NCBI GenBank assembly: GCA_026545225.1
Contig: CM048849.1
Coordinates: 28,220,336-28,284,335, forward strand
Direction: 5' to 3'
Length of the DNA stretch: 64,000 nucleotides
From: Cornus controversa
Taxonomy: Eukaryota; Streptophyta; Magnoliopsida; Cornales; Cornaceae
The translations under genes were made by a program, and so were the position numbers. Below the pieces are notes generated by a model. The model did no database searches. It was not told the origin of the DNA and saw only the letters and a program-made list of their open reading frames with translations. The first letter of the stretch is position 1. The number at the start of each line of letters is the position of its first letter. Positions 1 through 11,910 of this stretch are shown here, piece after piece.

Positions 1-2940
1 TATTACTTAACCCATCTTTGAGCATACCAAGTCACACATCCCTTCGACTTATTAGTTTCCCTTGTTGAATTTATACTCAAAACATGAATACCTGACTCCA
101 TTTTTCTTTTTATTTATTCATATTTTTTTTATAATGGTTGTGCAATGTCTTGGTCCAGTTATCTTTTGAGAAAATCCATGTAGCGAGCTTTTAGTAAATG
201 ACTTTGAAACCATATGGCTTTAGAGCACTAGGTATCAAGACACCCCAAAGAACCTAGTACCCGAATCAACTAGGCTACAAACCAAGACAACCAATGGTTT
301 AGTCACTTCTTACCCCTTAGTTTTGGAATGAACACTCAATGCTTACTGAGGCAAGAGGCCCGATTACTTCATGAAAAGGATCGAATCGATCTTTATTTAT
401 TTATATTTTTTTAAGACAAGAATACCATGCCCATGGTGTTACATTCTCAAGGAACGCTAACTTATATCAAGCATATGTAACCTAATACTCAGAGAAAAAG
501 TATACACCCCACAAGGTTGTGCTAGTGTGCTTTATGAATAATGAAGGACACGTGGGTCAACCACTACAAAGTAAGTCAATTCAAACAAAGATGTGAACCA
601 CTTAATTCCATGCATAGTCATTGAAAATTCTATTCATAACTTAGAATTGCAATTCCAAAAATTACATAAAGTATTGAACTCTTGACCATTGCTAAAACAT
701 CCTAACTAAACACAAATTGACAAAAATAAAATAAAATAAAACTATCAACAAGAAAAACTACCAAAACTTGCTAAAAACAAATTAAAAACAACCCGTTACT
801 ATCTGTCACTACTGCATTCACTACTTTTTCTCCATTAGTATAAGCACATGAAAAGAACACTTTTACCCCAAACCTAAATTGCACATTGTCCTCAATGTAC
901 ATTAAATAGAAACATATAAAAGAGGTAGAACAATATTACCAAAATTCAGTTGACGTGAGAAGAAAGAGTACAACAGCAATCCACCCCAACCGTGGTCACA
1001 AAAACCTGTTAAGCATACCGCTACACCAACCAAGTGAACATAATGGGGAATAAAAGAGATAAGCAATAAATAGCTCAAGTTCACACTCAAATTGCAAAGA
1101 CACGAGTGAAGTAGAGAAACATAATCCTATGCATTAGCCAAAATAAAATAAATAAATGTTTAGCAACCATAAAGTGCAGGAATGAAATAATAAGAAATTT
1201 CCAACATGGCAAAACTACTCCTAAAACCAAAACAAAAATAACCCTAAACACCACTAGTATGAAGTAATCACCAAGCATGACTACCCCAAATCGGGCCCAA
1301 AAGATGGCCCACCACCCAAACTCATCGCCTCAAACTTCTTAGCCAAGTCCTTGAGCATGCACTAAGTGTAGAGATGATCCTCATGAGCCAAACAAAAATG
1401 CTTTGCCACATCCCTCTTGTCGATAGCAAAATCAGCCCATAGCCCTTCAACCTCCCCCGTAAGGTAGTTGTAGTGAGCTTGAGTCATCACAAATGGCACA
1501 ACCTGCTCAATCGGGGCATCACTCTCATCCTCCATTGGCACAACCTTTTCAACCTCTTTTGCCATTGCATGTGAGCTCCCTCCAAGCTTAGGCATGTGAA
1601 CCATACTATTCATTCACTCGGTGAGCCCAAAGATAACCTCCCCTTTCTCCTTAAGCTCATTGGATATAATTGGATAATTCTAGAGCTCTAATATCCTAGT
1701 GATGAGAAAGGAACCAAAAGATCCCAATTCTTAGCTCACTTCTTCATAAGCCCATTATAAACCATGTAAAATTTCCCCCACACAATAGTAGGAATAGCCA
1801 CCCACTCCATTTTATAAAAACCATAGAGGGCCTAAAGACCTTTATGCTCGATTGGGTGGACATTTAGATAAAGGACACAATCCACAAACCATAACTTCTT
1901 AGGTAACTTCGAATGAGTCATGACATTTATTTTCCTATCAGCATAGTGCTCATGATACATGTCTAGAATGATGCCATTTAAATTAATATTTGGACTTGAC
2001 TCAAACGCATCTGCTAAAGCATTAGACATGTCATTGGGAACTCCCATAACAACCTCAATAATATCAACGTCAATGCGAATAGGGAACCTATTAATAGAAG
2101 TTAACAAAACCCCCTTCTCCTCTATAGAAATCATCATATTATGATAGAATAGATGAATAAGGTGATGATAGAACAGCTTAGACATCAGACCAAATAATGG
2201 CTCCAAGCGTCTCTGCTTAAATGCTTGGACACCATACTTGGTGTCATCTTGAGCAAGGAAGTCACCAATTCAAAATGTAGTTTCAAGGGCAATCTTTCGA
2301 GCCTCCCATTCTGAAGCCACGAGCTCCCTAGAAGTCCTAACATGCTTAGGAGGTGGAGTAGTGGAAGTACTAGTGCCCTTCCTTGGCATAATGAATAAAG
2401 AAGGTTATCGTGGAATTTTTATGAACACCTGGCGGGCACCCTCAAAAGGCACGTATAGAAATCACACTCATTTGCACAAGAAACCCCCAACCAAACAATA
2501 ACAACTCTCAATCAAGTATGTCAACCTTCTATTTCTACAATCCCTTAATACCATAAAAGGCATATGAAAGTGAATCACTCTTTATAAGAAAAAAGATATA
2601 TAAGAAGAAAAATGCAATGGAGAGAATTGAGGTAATGTTTTGGAAATGGAGAGTAATTAGGGATGATTAGGTGGAAAAAATAATGGGTAATGGAAGACTG
2701 AGGAGGTAGTGGGGATTGATTGATCAAATATAGGAGATATGGAGTGATGGTGTAGAGACTGGGTCTAATTTTGATCGATCTTTCTCTATTTTCATTTATT
2801 GCCATATAAATGATGTGAAATGATGTTACATGCATTATAAATATGAAATGAATGTTTGGGAACTTGTTTAGAGGTTTGGGGATGCTTTTGAGCCAATTGA
2901 CTCATTTTGAGATTTTTGGATCGACGGGGCTCGATAAACA
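1..2940 (-). mobile_element. Athila-like LTR element A, 3' portion, cut by the window edge
   Basis: Fossil Ty3/gypsy material on the minus strand. The stretch 60-900 aligns by eye with 46,570-47,410 of element B: both share the ACATGAATAC, GTTGTGCAATGTCTTG and CATTGTCCTCAATG phrases in the same order. In B that stretch lies between the third ORF and the 3' LTR. The third-ORF remnant follows at 1,275-2,389, then an AT-rich leader with a few GATCGAT-type words (about 2,775 and 2,925) as in B. No LTR, gag or pol of this copy is inside the window. It is clearly older and more decayed than B, with several breaks. The right boundary near 2,940 is an estimate based on where resemblance fades. Confidence 0.6.
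1275..2389 (-). pseudogene. third-ORF remnant, putative plant transposon protein type (element A)
   Basis: Minus-strand coding remnant. I take the start near 2,389 because an MPRKG basic opening is followed by a Ser/Thr/Pro-rich stretch, as in related ORFs. Readable segments include EPLFGLMSKLFYHHL, VMGVPND and a KKLWFVDCVLYLNVHP block. The last resembles the conserved core of the plant-specific transposon-protein family that Pfam lists as a putative plant transposon protein. The corresponding block in element B reads NHLCFLDAILLKNICP at about 48,400. The product's role is unknown; in related LTR elements it occupies the third-ORF (env-like) position after pol. The copy is broken in several places and unlikely to make a protein. 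Family assignment is by motif resemblance only. Confidence 0.5.
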
Positions 2941-3257
2941 GAATATTTTTCTAGAAAAAATTATTTTTGGTTTAGACCAAATGAAATGTTAAAAGAGTTA
3001 AAGAAGTTATTTAGGAGCCGTAGCCACTTTCAAAATTGAAAACGGATGTCAGGAGGGTACGTTAAGTGGCTTAAGGATATTTTGGTTATTTTATGCTCAT
3101 CAATTTTATATAATAAATCATATATTCAGTAGACTTTAATGGCTCAACCAAACAATGTTCCTTGATTTGTGCATATAGATACAATCTATTGTAGCATGTT
3201 TGTGTTGGTTCCACTGTTGTTGATAGTACATCTCGTGATTTATCTGGCCTCTTGCAG
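2941..3257. other. AT-rich gap, probably intronic remnant upstream of a kinase exon
   Basis: No coding signal is convincing here. The last bases (CTTGCAG at 3,251-3,257) form a good splice acceptor directly before the first recognisable kinase exon, so at least the right part is probably old intron. Confidence 0.35.
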
Positions 3258-4770
3258 GAAGATTCGGTACAAGCAAGTCGTTCAATTCATAGGGGCATGC
3301 ACCAGACCTCCAAAACTATACATTGTGACTGGTAACTCTAATGAAACTTTGATATGTATGATGCCATATATTGTGCTCTCTCTATTGAATTTTTTAAAAT
3401 TTTGCTACTTTTAATGATTTTCATCACATAAGGTAAATTATATTACAGGAAGGGAAAAATATTGCTTGCAGTGTTGCTAGATATGAGGTTTATCGAAATG
3501 ATGCCAATTTATTACTCTGTAACCCTGAAGGGAGTTTTAAGTTATAACCTCATTTTCTATATAAATTAAAATAATCACTTTTTGATGGTCATGTTTCTAT
3601 TTTATCAGAATTCATGTCTAGAGGAAGTGTTTATACCCTTCTGCATAAGTCGAGCACTGTTTTTAAGCTTCCAACAATACTCAAGTTTGCGAATGATATT
3701 TCCAAGTGCAGCTATTTGCACCAAAACAATATAATCCAGGGTCTTGAAGACTGCCAATCTTCTGATGGATGAAAGTGAAGTAAGGGGCTATTGTAAATGT
3801 TATACACTACTGATTCATTATCTGTTCCTTTCATGTTTTTGTACATTTGATTCAAACCTCAATTTTACTGTTGAGTTTCTCATCTGTTATTTTTCTGATG
3901 AATTTCCAATCACACAAAAATTCCAAATCTTAACTATAATTACGCTTTCATTTGGATATAATCTATTTTTATGTTGTCTTGATTGTTTTTTATTTATCAT
4001 CTGTCTATTCATTTGTGTTGTATTCTTGGGATTACATTCTTCCATTTCATGCCTTCATGGTAATTATATCATTTTTTTATAGTGCTTGTTTTCCCCTGCC
4101 CACATTTTTATTTTCCCCTTTCCACTTTCTAGATTTATCATTTTTTTTTTGAATTTGTAACCTTTATGTCTATATAATGACTTTTTTCAAGGTGTTAATA
4201 TATTTTCTTAATACTCCAATTTCTATCGTATTATTATTTTTAAATTTCAAATTTCTTTTCTTTTTTTGCCAGAAGGTTGAAAAAGGGTTTGAGTGTTTCT
4301 CCATGTTCATCTCTTGTGTGTAAATGTTGCAGAATAAAACTTAATACTATTATACTAACAAGCATGACAACAGGACCAGTTGCTCTTGGTGTATACCTGA
4401 TCATTGAATTTCTGCATCTATGCCATGAATGTCTTCATAATTAGTCTCATTTCCACCATACTATTCAAACACAGGACATCCCATTGTAATAGGACTTTCT
4501 AATAATTCTCTCGTAGCTATTAAGAGAAATGTTCATGGTTCTGATAGTTGCATTTGGTTATCCGTCCCACTTTGACATATCATGTTTCTTCTGTGCAATT
4601 TAGTTGCTTTTCTTACTTATCACTCATTTGTGCTTTGTTCTTCTTTCTTGAAATTGGATGACTTCCCTGGATAGGTTGTCAAGGTTGCTGATTTTGGAGT
4701 TGCAAGAATGCAGGTTTAATCTGGAGTAATGACTGTAGAAACTGGAACATACCGTTGGATGGCACCTGAG
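3258..4770 (+). pseudogene. STY8/STY17/STY46-like Raf-family kinase pseudogene, three exons
   Basis: Three separated exon-like segments match the middle of the kinase domain of plant ACT-domain dual-specificity kinases of the STY8/17/46 group. These are cytosolic kinases known to phosphorylate chloroplast transit peptides. Exon a, 3,258-3,331, reads KIRYKQVVQFIGACTRPP and ends at a GT donor. Exon b, 3,609-3,779, reads [14 protein letters not shown] to YLHQNNII and, in another frame, [10 protein letters not shown]. Exon c, 4,675-4,770, reads VVKVADFGVARMQ to GTYRWMAPE and ends at GTATGT. The catalytic HRDLK loop is destroyed by a small net loss near 3,735-3,750, which shifts the frame. Exon c has an in-frame TAA at 4,717-4,719 where family members have Gln. 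The N-terminal ACT region, the ATP-binding lobe and the C-lobe exons are not found nearby. It is therefore a dead fragment, either a decayed gene or one captured by a transposon. Confidence 0.8.
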
Positions 4771-6940
4771 GTATGTATTCGTTTAAGTTTTACATTCAAC
4801 CATCATCATCAAATCCTTGCCTTTGTCGCCAAAGAAATTTTATATACAACCATACTTCCAAAAATTACATGAACGTAGGTGAAAAAAATTTACTGATTGA
4901 GGTTGTTACATGATTTTCTAGTCATGCTTACATTGGTGCCCAGGCTCCAACAGCCAGATGTGGAATCTGAACTTCTTTATTTTTTATTTTTATTTTTCCT
5001 CTTCTTTCCTTCTTTCTCTTTAGTTATGATAGCTTTGCTTGTTTTACTCCAGAGTATGCTGGCTGCTAACACTAATTTAATAGTACCGTGTTGAAATATC
5101 TACTAGTCATTGAATGCATTAATATGTCCCTTGTTAGCTGCTGACGCCATTTTCACAATTACTGTCACCTGATCAATGTCATACACACAGGGTTATATTT
5201 TCAGATTTTCAATTTAAGTTCGCATAATTCAAAACTAAACAATTTTGACCACCATAGTTTGCTGTTAAAAGAAATCTGATTTGCTATGCGGAAATCTGAG
5301 GTCCATGTTTTTCTAATATTCTATGGCATGTAGAAACCTATGGTCTACTTGTTTAAAAAAGTTTGTGCATGTGTGAAGGAATGTAGGATTATCGACCTTA
5401 CTTTTGTGGTCTCATAATAACTTTGTTGATTCCTTGGTCTTTCAATTTGTTTGAATAGCACTACATTTATTATAGTTATGGGTTTGATTAGAGATGTGGT
5501 TAATTTTTAAACCATTTGATAATCGCCTTCACCTGTACTTTTTCTGTATAATTTCAAGGCTTCCTTGGGTCTAATTTGAGCCAGCGGTTGCTTCTACAAA
5601 CAACTTATACAATTTAACCCCATTCGTGAAGAACGAGAACTTTTCTTACCTTTGCTTTTCTGATATTTCAAATTCTGTGTCTAATTTGCTGTTATTGTGA
5701 TTGTCAGATTATCATTGGTGGTCTGATTTCTAAAATACTTATCAACTTCTCTGTATTTCAGTCCATTTTTGTTATTCAGGCCAAAAGACAAATACCTCTC
5801 AACCAGCTAGGAATACTATTTGTAATTTGTTAGGAATAGGAGTCACGTGTTGGTAATTTCCTACTCAAAACATATGTGTCAAAATATGTTGAGTCATTTG
5901 AGTAAAACCACAAAAGGATCTTTTCTTAATATGTTGCAATTAAATTCTATTTTATTTTATTTTCGTTCCTATTCTCCTTTCTCAGGAAAATGAGACTTTT
6001 TTAAAAATAAAATAAAGGATTTAAAGACAAAACTCTTTTATTGATGGTTTGAAGATGTGGATGTTCATAGTTTTGAGCTTTGGTTGATCAAGGAACAAGG
6101 ACTCAAGGTTTTGTTTCTTGATATTTAGGGTTTGAGTTGAAGGTTTGGGTGTTTAACATATTTGTGGTTTGTCTCAACTAGGATATATTATTCTTTTTTC
6201 AGTGAAGTTTCTTCTATTTTCTTTCTCATTTTGGTGTGAAACTTGGAAAGTGAAGTTGATTTTCCATCTACTAAAGAATGGGGGTATTCAAGAAAAGATG
6301 AGTATTGTCTTCCGTTGCTAGATTTGGTACATAATGAAAGAGAATGGCTTGTGCAAAGAGATGAATAAAGAAGTCATGGATGTTAAGAGGAGAAAAAGCT
6401 TGAGTTGAGGCCATGGTCCACCAGTTGAGAATTTTTATTGCATTTTTTTTTATGTGCTAATATGCTTCTCCTTATTGTTAGTATGTTTTGCCAATTTGAT
6501 CCTTATCCTCTTTTATGTTACTATTGCTGGTTCTTCCATTTGATGATTCTTATTATATAAGTACGAAAACACAATATACATATGTACAAGATTATTAATA
6601 CTCTAAAGTAGTACCATATACAATTTTTACCTTTTCTAATACTAATTGTATTCAGATTCCAAAAATATACTTATATATTTTCTTGCACTTATGGAATGAC
6701 ATTATAAAGGGATTTTAGATAATCCTACTTGAGAGAATTTTCATACTTAAAGCTTTTCTAATTCTCCTATTTTTGTCAGGCTACATGTTTGTCATCTATA
6801 TTTGATGTGTTGGGGTTTGAATTTGATTTCTTTATTGAAATTAACGTTGTTTCTTTTCTATGGACTTCTATTTTAAAAAATATATATATTTCTGATTTAC
6901 ATATACATTAATGTATAATTTATTATTAATTTTTTTTATA
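4771..6940. other. gene-free AT-rich stretch
   Basis: About 2.2 kb with no exon of the kinase or any other protein that I recognise. It starts as the intron after the kinase exon ending at 4,770. It holds only short chance reading frames and T-rich runs. It could be the interior of the CACTA-like element that ends at 7,258, but nothing in it proves this. Confidence 0.4.
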
Positions 6941-6954
6941 AAAAATATACAATT

Positions 6955-7258
6955 TTTACCACGGGCTAAGCCCGTGGTAGAAAGTCTACTTTCTGCCACG
7001 GGCTTGGCATGTGGTAGAAAACAAACTTTCAACCACGGGCTTGGCTCGTGGTAGAATACGAACTTTTTACCACCCAAGCCCGTCGTTGAAAGTTTGTTTT
7101 CTCCACGGGCCAAGCCCGTGGCAGAAAGTAGACTTTCTACCACGGGCTTAGCCCGTGGTTGAAAGTCCTTTAGTAACTACGACACTCGATACCACAACGG
7201 GCGAAAACCGCTGTAAAAATCTTTTTTTCCCCTCATAAAAGTCTATTTTCTTGTAGTG
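6955..7258. mobile_element. CACTA-type DNA transposon terminus with palindromic subterminal repeats
   Basis: Read on the minus strand from 7,258 leftward the sequence begins CACTACAAGAAAATAG, the typical plant CACTA (En/Spm) end. Inward, at 6,955-7,165, lie several copies of a perfect 16-18 bp palindrome of the form ACCACGGGCTAAGCCCGTGG, in alternating variants. The whole stretch also pairs with itself as a larger inverted repeat. Such arrays are the known kind of transposase-binding subterminal region. The other terminus was not found, so the element is partial or rearranged. It is inserted in the gag of D1: D3 carries the uninterrupted sequence at about 20,650, and TAA at 7,259-7,261 would fit a 3 bp target duplication. 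Confidence 0.7.
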
Positions 7259-7985
7259 TAACGCAGGTGTGTGATGACGATCTTTTGATTGCGCCCCTTG
7301 AAGGGCTAAATTTAAGGTATTCATAGGCAGTTGTGTTAACTTATCAGGATTCTGGACTTCAAGCTTACTCAATAGCGCGGTAATCTGCATGTCCTTCTCT
7401 TCAATAGTTTTTGTAAGGTTCTCGATTGCGCGCGCCAACGTCGCCAGTTGGTCTTCCACAAAGGCTGTTCTAGTGATCATGGCTGCGACAATATTCGAAT
7501 AGGAAAGACCTTGAGAATCAACATTCTTTCAAGTGACTGTTTGTTCTGAAATCTCAGGTAATGAGTTTGAGAGCAAACCTACACTAGAGTTGGCGTCAGA
7601 GACGTAGTGAGGTGAATGTGGTGGTGTTGATTCTTCTGGAATAATGTCAAAATTCTTTGGCGCCTTAGGATCACAGGTGTTCCATGTTGAATTTTCACAC
7701 CCATTGGTTTAGCAGGATTGGTTTTCACCGAATCTTGCTGATTCTTGAGCGAAGCAATTGCTTTGGTCTTGCTACGCGTCATTGGACCTGCTGAGGTGTT
7801 GCTAGCACTTGACAGGTTCCTAGTCTTTTTGCCACTGCTTGTGGCAGTTTTGATGTTAGCCAGTGTAAGAGTGGTGTCTTTTGTAGTTTTCTTGTTTGTA
7901 GCAGGAACTTTGGAAGTAGCCATAGATTATGACGAATGAAGTTTGGGAGATATGATGTAGGAGATAGAGATGAGAGGCAGAAAAG
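7259..7985 (-). pseudogene. Tat-lineage gag N-terminal remnant (D1)
   Basis: Minus-strand gag fragment of a Ty3/gypsy element. The start ATG is near 7,923 (MATSKVPATNKK), followed by a Ser/Thr- and Lys-rich region and, at 7,380-7,480, a short coiled-coil-like helix with IENLTKTIEEKDMQ. The same protein pieces recur in D3 at 20,689-21,280. The fragment stops where the CACTA-like end begins. It is a fossil with more than one break and no downstream pol at this locus. Known Tat/Ogre elements have long, poorly conserved gag N-termini, which fits. Confidence 0.6.
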
Positions 7986-8003
7986 GTCCCACCTGGCGTG
8001 GTA
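7986..8003 (-). promoter_or_regulatory. primer binding site of D1
   Basis: On the minus strand this 18-mer is the D1 version of TGGCACGCCTGGTGGGAC, seen in D3 at 21,346-21,363. It begins with TGG and lies five to six bases inside the LTR end, as expected for a tRNA-primed element. I did not match it to a particular tRNA. Confidence 0.6.
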
Positions 8004-8009
8004 GAAATT

Positions 8010-8491
8010 TGTACACACAAATTTCGTGTTCGAAAATCTAGGAACGAAAATTGGTAACAAATAAATGATTTTAGTAATTTTAGGAAAAATGTAGGTACAA
8101 TTCTCTATGAATCTTTACAAAAATAATGATAAAGATAAAGTCTTCTGATTCGATCTCCTTGGTAATTCGGCTTTAAGGGCTGCTAGAGCTTGATCTTGAA
8201 CTGGATTGAAACTTTGGTGAAGAACGGCACGTGGATGATGTGCTTGTTCTTCTTCTTCTTCCGGGTTTAGATGCTTTGAAGCTTTGGATCTTGAGTGAAG
8301 AGTTCTGCAGAGTTTCAACTTTTTCTGAGAATTTTCTGTTCTTCCTTTCCTCACCTCTGGACCATTATTTATAGGCTCACCGGAGGGGTAGATTTGAAAC
8401 TTTCTTTTCCTTTGATAATTGTCCTATAATTATCTTTTATAATAATTTTGATAATTATCCAATATATATATAATAATCATCTTCGTTGATA

Positions 8492-8554
<63 letters not shown>

Positions 8555-8850
8555 CCATTAGACCCATCTTCAAGTGGGCTTGGACTTCTCAGACAATTTA
8601 GACCAGCCCATAACTGATTTATTTGTAGTGGGTCTGATCTTTAAATTATCTGACTCATTGGGCCATATTTCAAAGTGGGCTAAATTGAAGATAAGTCCAA
8701 TTTATATTTTGGATTTATCGTGTAATTTTTTAATATCTAAAGTAAGATCTGTTATTTTTGGATTTGTCAGATATGTTATCAACGATGAAAATCAGTCAGT
8801 ACCTTTTGGATATCTCTCAGGTTTGTGAGATGAACTATGGATGTATTATA
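8010..8850 (-). mobile_element. LTR of Tat-lineage element D1
   Basis: The inner end is set by the TG at 8,010 next to the PBS. The outer end is not certain because the copy in D3 shares sequence beyond it. A TATAAATA-type box lies on the minus strand at about 8,371-8,378, upstream of the presumed leader and gag start, so this is the promoter side of the LTR. A CA/TA microsatellite sits inside. Homologous to 21,369-21,598 plus 24,343-24,870. Confidence 0.55.
8494..8554. repeat. (CA)n(TA)n microsatellite
   Basis: About 16 CA units run directly into about 14 TA units. The D3 copy has a shorter TA run at the same place (about 24,520-24,542), so the array changed length after the two copies separated. 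Confidence 0.9.
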
Positions 8851-8969
8851 CAGTGAGTTAGGAACTGTGTATGAAAGTGTATGTACATAAGACTACATTT
8901 GAATATACAATTTTTGATTAATTATATGAAATCAGTTTATATTTCAGTCTAATAATTTTTTGTTTTATA

Positions 8970-8997
8970 GTGCCGTAGGCACGGGCAATACCCTAGT
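8970..8997 (+). mobile_element. Helitron-like 3' terminus
   Basis: A perfect 5 bp hairpin (GTGCC, loop GTA, GGCAC) is followed ten bases later by CTAGT next to AT-rich DNA. This is the known layout of a Helitron 3' end: a short hairpin, then CTRR, inserted between A and T. The same terminus occurs at 24,963-24,990 and a variant at 17,607-17,625. The 5' end of this copy was not identified and no Rep/helicase is present, so any element is non-autonomous. Confidence 0.55.
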
Positions 8998-9000
8998 ATG

Positions 9001-9029
<29 letters not shown>

Positions 9030-9036
<7 letters not shown>

Positions 9037-9760
9037 TCAACAAAAATCGATCTGAGATTTCATTATTAAGTATGAAATTGTCTCTACCTTCAATTGATTA
9101 ATATTTTAAAAGAATTATTAGTTTTTTTTTATTTAATAGCTGTTAATATTGTACAGTAGATTTCAGGACTCATTAGTTAAAAACACTGTTTATTTATTGA
9201 AGATTGATCCTCTTCATACGAAAACTGTCATACACATTAAGCTTCATTGAGATAAATCATTGAATGTAATTTAGGATGACCAAAATAGCAGTTAATGATA
9301 TTTTTTCCCCGGTAATATCCAATGATGAAAAATTAAACATATTAGAGTAAAATGCCAAAAAAAAACTCTATACTTTATCCACAATTGCAGAAAAAAAAAT
9401 TTAGTTATTGTGGATAAAGTATAGAGTTTTTTTTTGGCATTTTACTCTAATATGTTTAATTTTTCATCATTGGTTATTACCTGAGAAAAAAAATCATTAA
9501 TTGTTGTTTTGGTCATCCTAAAATACTTTCAATGATTTATCTCAACGAAGCTTAATGTGTATGATAGTTTTTGGATGAAGAGGATCAATCCTCAATAAAC
9601 AAACAACGTTTTTAACTAATCAGTCCTTAAATCTACTGTACAATATTAACATCTCTTAATTAAAAAAAAATTTATTACAAAATATTAATCAATGGAAGGC
9701 AGACACAATTTCATACTTAATAATGAAATCTCAGATCGAAATCTGTAGATGTGTGTATAT
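9030..9760. mobile_element. foldback (long inverted repeat) element
   Basis: The left arm (about 9,030-9,388) and right arm (about 9,404-9,760) are inverted copies of each other along nearly their whole length, with a loop of roughly 20 bases. For example GATCTGAGATTTCATTATTA at 9,049 returns inverted at 9,715-9,740, and the phrase around AAACTCTATACTTTATCCAC is mirrored across the centre. It is flanked by TA-rich microsatellites. There is no coding capacity. It is a non-autonomous foldback or MITE-like DNA element; a single arm is present at 25,012-25,345. The superfamily is undetermined. Confidence 0.8.
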
Positions 9761-11000
9761 ATATATATATATATATGGACATAAAAAGATTGAGAGAGGA
9801 ATTGAACCAAAAAGGTTGTTTAAGAAGCATGCACTTTCGGGGCTAACATTTATTTGAAGGTTGGGGTCTTGAGGGGTTTGAGGAAAGAGCATCTTCTTGT
9901 CCTAGTTTCTCCGTCGTGGGTCACTGCCACCGTTGTTGGAGCCCCTTCACCTATCGTGTTCCATGTTCGGTTACAATTTGGAAAAGACAATCAAGGGTTG
10001 AAATTTTAATCCATTACCGGAATCCCCATATACATATAAATATTTGGATAAATTACACTTACAGAAGTTTCGTAAATATACACTTACCTTCCCTCTTATA
10101 TACAAAATTACACTGACTTCTCATGTCAGAGCTAACGAGAGAATGTTGTTAACGATTATTGTATAATTACATTTCTATCCTTACAACATCATACAAATTA
10201 ATAATTCTTGTATATACATTGATTACATTGACCTTTAATGACTGTTATCGAAAGGAAACACGGAGTTGCAAAAATACAAATTTCAAGAGAGGTCAGTGTA
10301 ATAACGTCAGACACTTCATCATATTTTGTAAAAAACCAAAATGATAAAATTGTCTCGCGACATTCATTCACAAACCTAGTACTGGCTATATCATCCTCTC
10401 TCTTCTTATTTCTTTCTTCCCCCATTTCTCCCCTTGTCAACCGTTAGCCACTCCTGCAATATGGGGGTAGTTTTGTCACTTCAATTTTTTATTGCCTCTA
10501 TTGATAATTTTTTCCATTATTTTACCTTTATCCTCGTATTAATCCCTTTCGATTCTAACACCAACTGTTATGACTCAAAAAATAACGTCAGACACTTCAT
10601 CATATTTTTATCATTGTAGCATTCAAGAAGTCATTTTTTTTTTTTGAATGGGAAAGTTAATGTTATATAGTAAGATAATATAATAATAATTACAGACCTG
10701 AGATGGGGCAAAGACGTCACTCAAAGACATGGTTGTATATACAAGGCAATAAGCCCCTATCCTAAACATTTAGTGGAAACCTAAACAATCATAGCCCAAG
10801 CCTAACCATGTATCAACATGTAACAATAGGCCGGGCCTAATAATCAACATAGGTATCAATCTGGTGCAGCAACAGTGAAATGCATAGCAATACCTTGCAG
10901 TCCTCGTTCAGTTAGTCAGGTGGTTGTGGACAGTATGATGATTGGCCTCTGGCGAGCAAAATCAAAGAAGGAAGCCAAATTCTCTCGAATATGTTTCAAA
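9761..11000. other. gene-free region with a 28 bp direct repeat
   Basis: No gene seen. The phrase AATAACGTCAGACACTTCAT and the eight or so bases after it occur at 10,300-10,327 and again at 10,582-10,609 in the same direction. A T-run at 10,628-10,640 followed by unique sequence might be the tail of a minus-strand LINE or SINE, but nothing supports this further. Confidence 0.5.
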
Positions 11001-11910
11001 ATATTTTTATAATGTGTTTTGAAAATATATTTGTGTATAATTAAAGGCTAAATATTTTAATTCATTCCCGTTTGGGAAATAAAGTTTTAAATGTGTTCAC
11101 ATATATATAGATATATATGCATGTATTTTGATAGTTTATGTATCACCAAAAAAAGATATTTTTTTACATTCATTCATAGTTCATGGATAGTTTATGTATT
11201 TGGATAGTTCATGGATATTTTTTGGTATTCTTAATGAATCTATTTGATTCACTTAATTTTATAATGAACCATTTAAGTTCTGATTTATGAGATACATTTT
11301 TTTTAGTGTGATAATGAATGAATTTATCCAAATTCATTGCTTTGGACCATGATGTATTTGGAGATTGAACATATTCACGAGACTCATCTTTAGAGGTCTA
11401 TATAAGGACTACACTTCCTTCATTTAGGCTGGATCAAGTTCAATCTCAACTTATACTAGAGTTTCTTAACTCAGGTTTAAGAAGTTTCTCTTATATTTTT
11501 CATATTTGGGCATTCTGAAAAGAGATTAAGTGTTACACCCAATAGTATATCGTGCAATTACACTGTGGTTGGATCGAGTCCAAGCTTGGTGAAATTTTGA
11601 AGATAGGGCTGCCAAGATCCCTTATACCTTACGGGAGGCTTCGACTTTCTTTAAGAAGCGTTTACGTGCCTCTAAGTTATGGTCCGAGTTTTCTGAATAT
11701 TTTATTTGTCATATATGTAAGTGCAAGTGATTTTTATGATTGATTGTAATCATTTTTCCTTCAGAACAACTTTGTATTGCCTTTGCTTCACTGATTTAGC
11801 CTCGCTAGCTTTAGTAGAGACAACATAGAGCATCGATTATTCTCACATCCAATGCAACTACAGATTTATTGATCCCAATACAAGTATATATAATTTAAGA
11901 GGGCACCAAT
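11001..11910 (+). repeat. possible old LTR fragment with TATA box
   Basis: A CTATATAAGG box at 11,398-11,407 is followed by a transcribed-looking leader. The 3' part (11,777-11,910: GCCTTTGCTTC, TTAGCCTCGCTAGCTTTAG, TTATTCTCACATCC) returns in inverted orientation at about 26,090-26,215. Two dispersed copies with a promoter-like core fit a decayed copia LTR. No PBS, tract or ORF confirms it. Confidence 0.35.

Noticed and set aside
3744-4152. Plus-strand ORFs with many Phe/Leu/Cys residues after the kinase exon
   Set aside because: They run across a clear donor and into T-rich intron; only the first codons are kinase sequence.
10628-10900. Minus-strand LINE or SINE tail at a T-run
   Set aside because: Only the T-run supports it; no RT, no Pol III boxes and no target duplication could be found.
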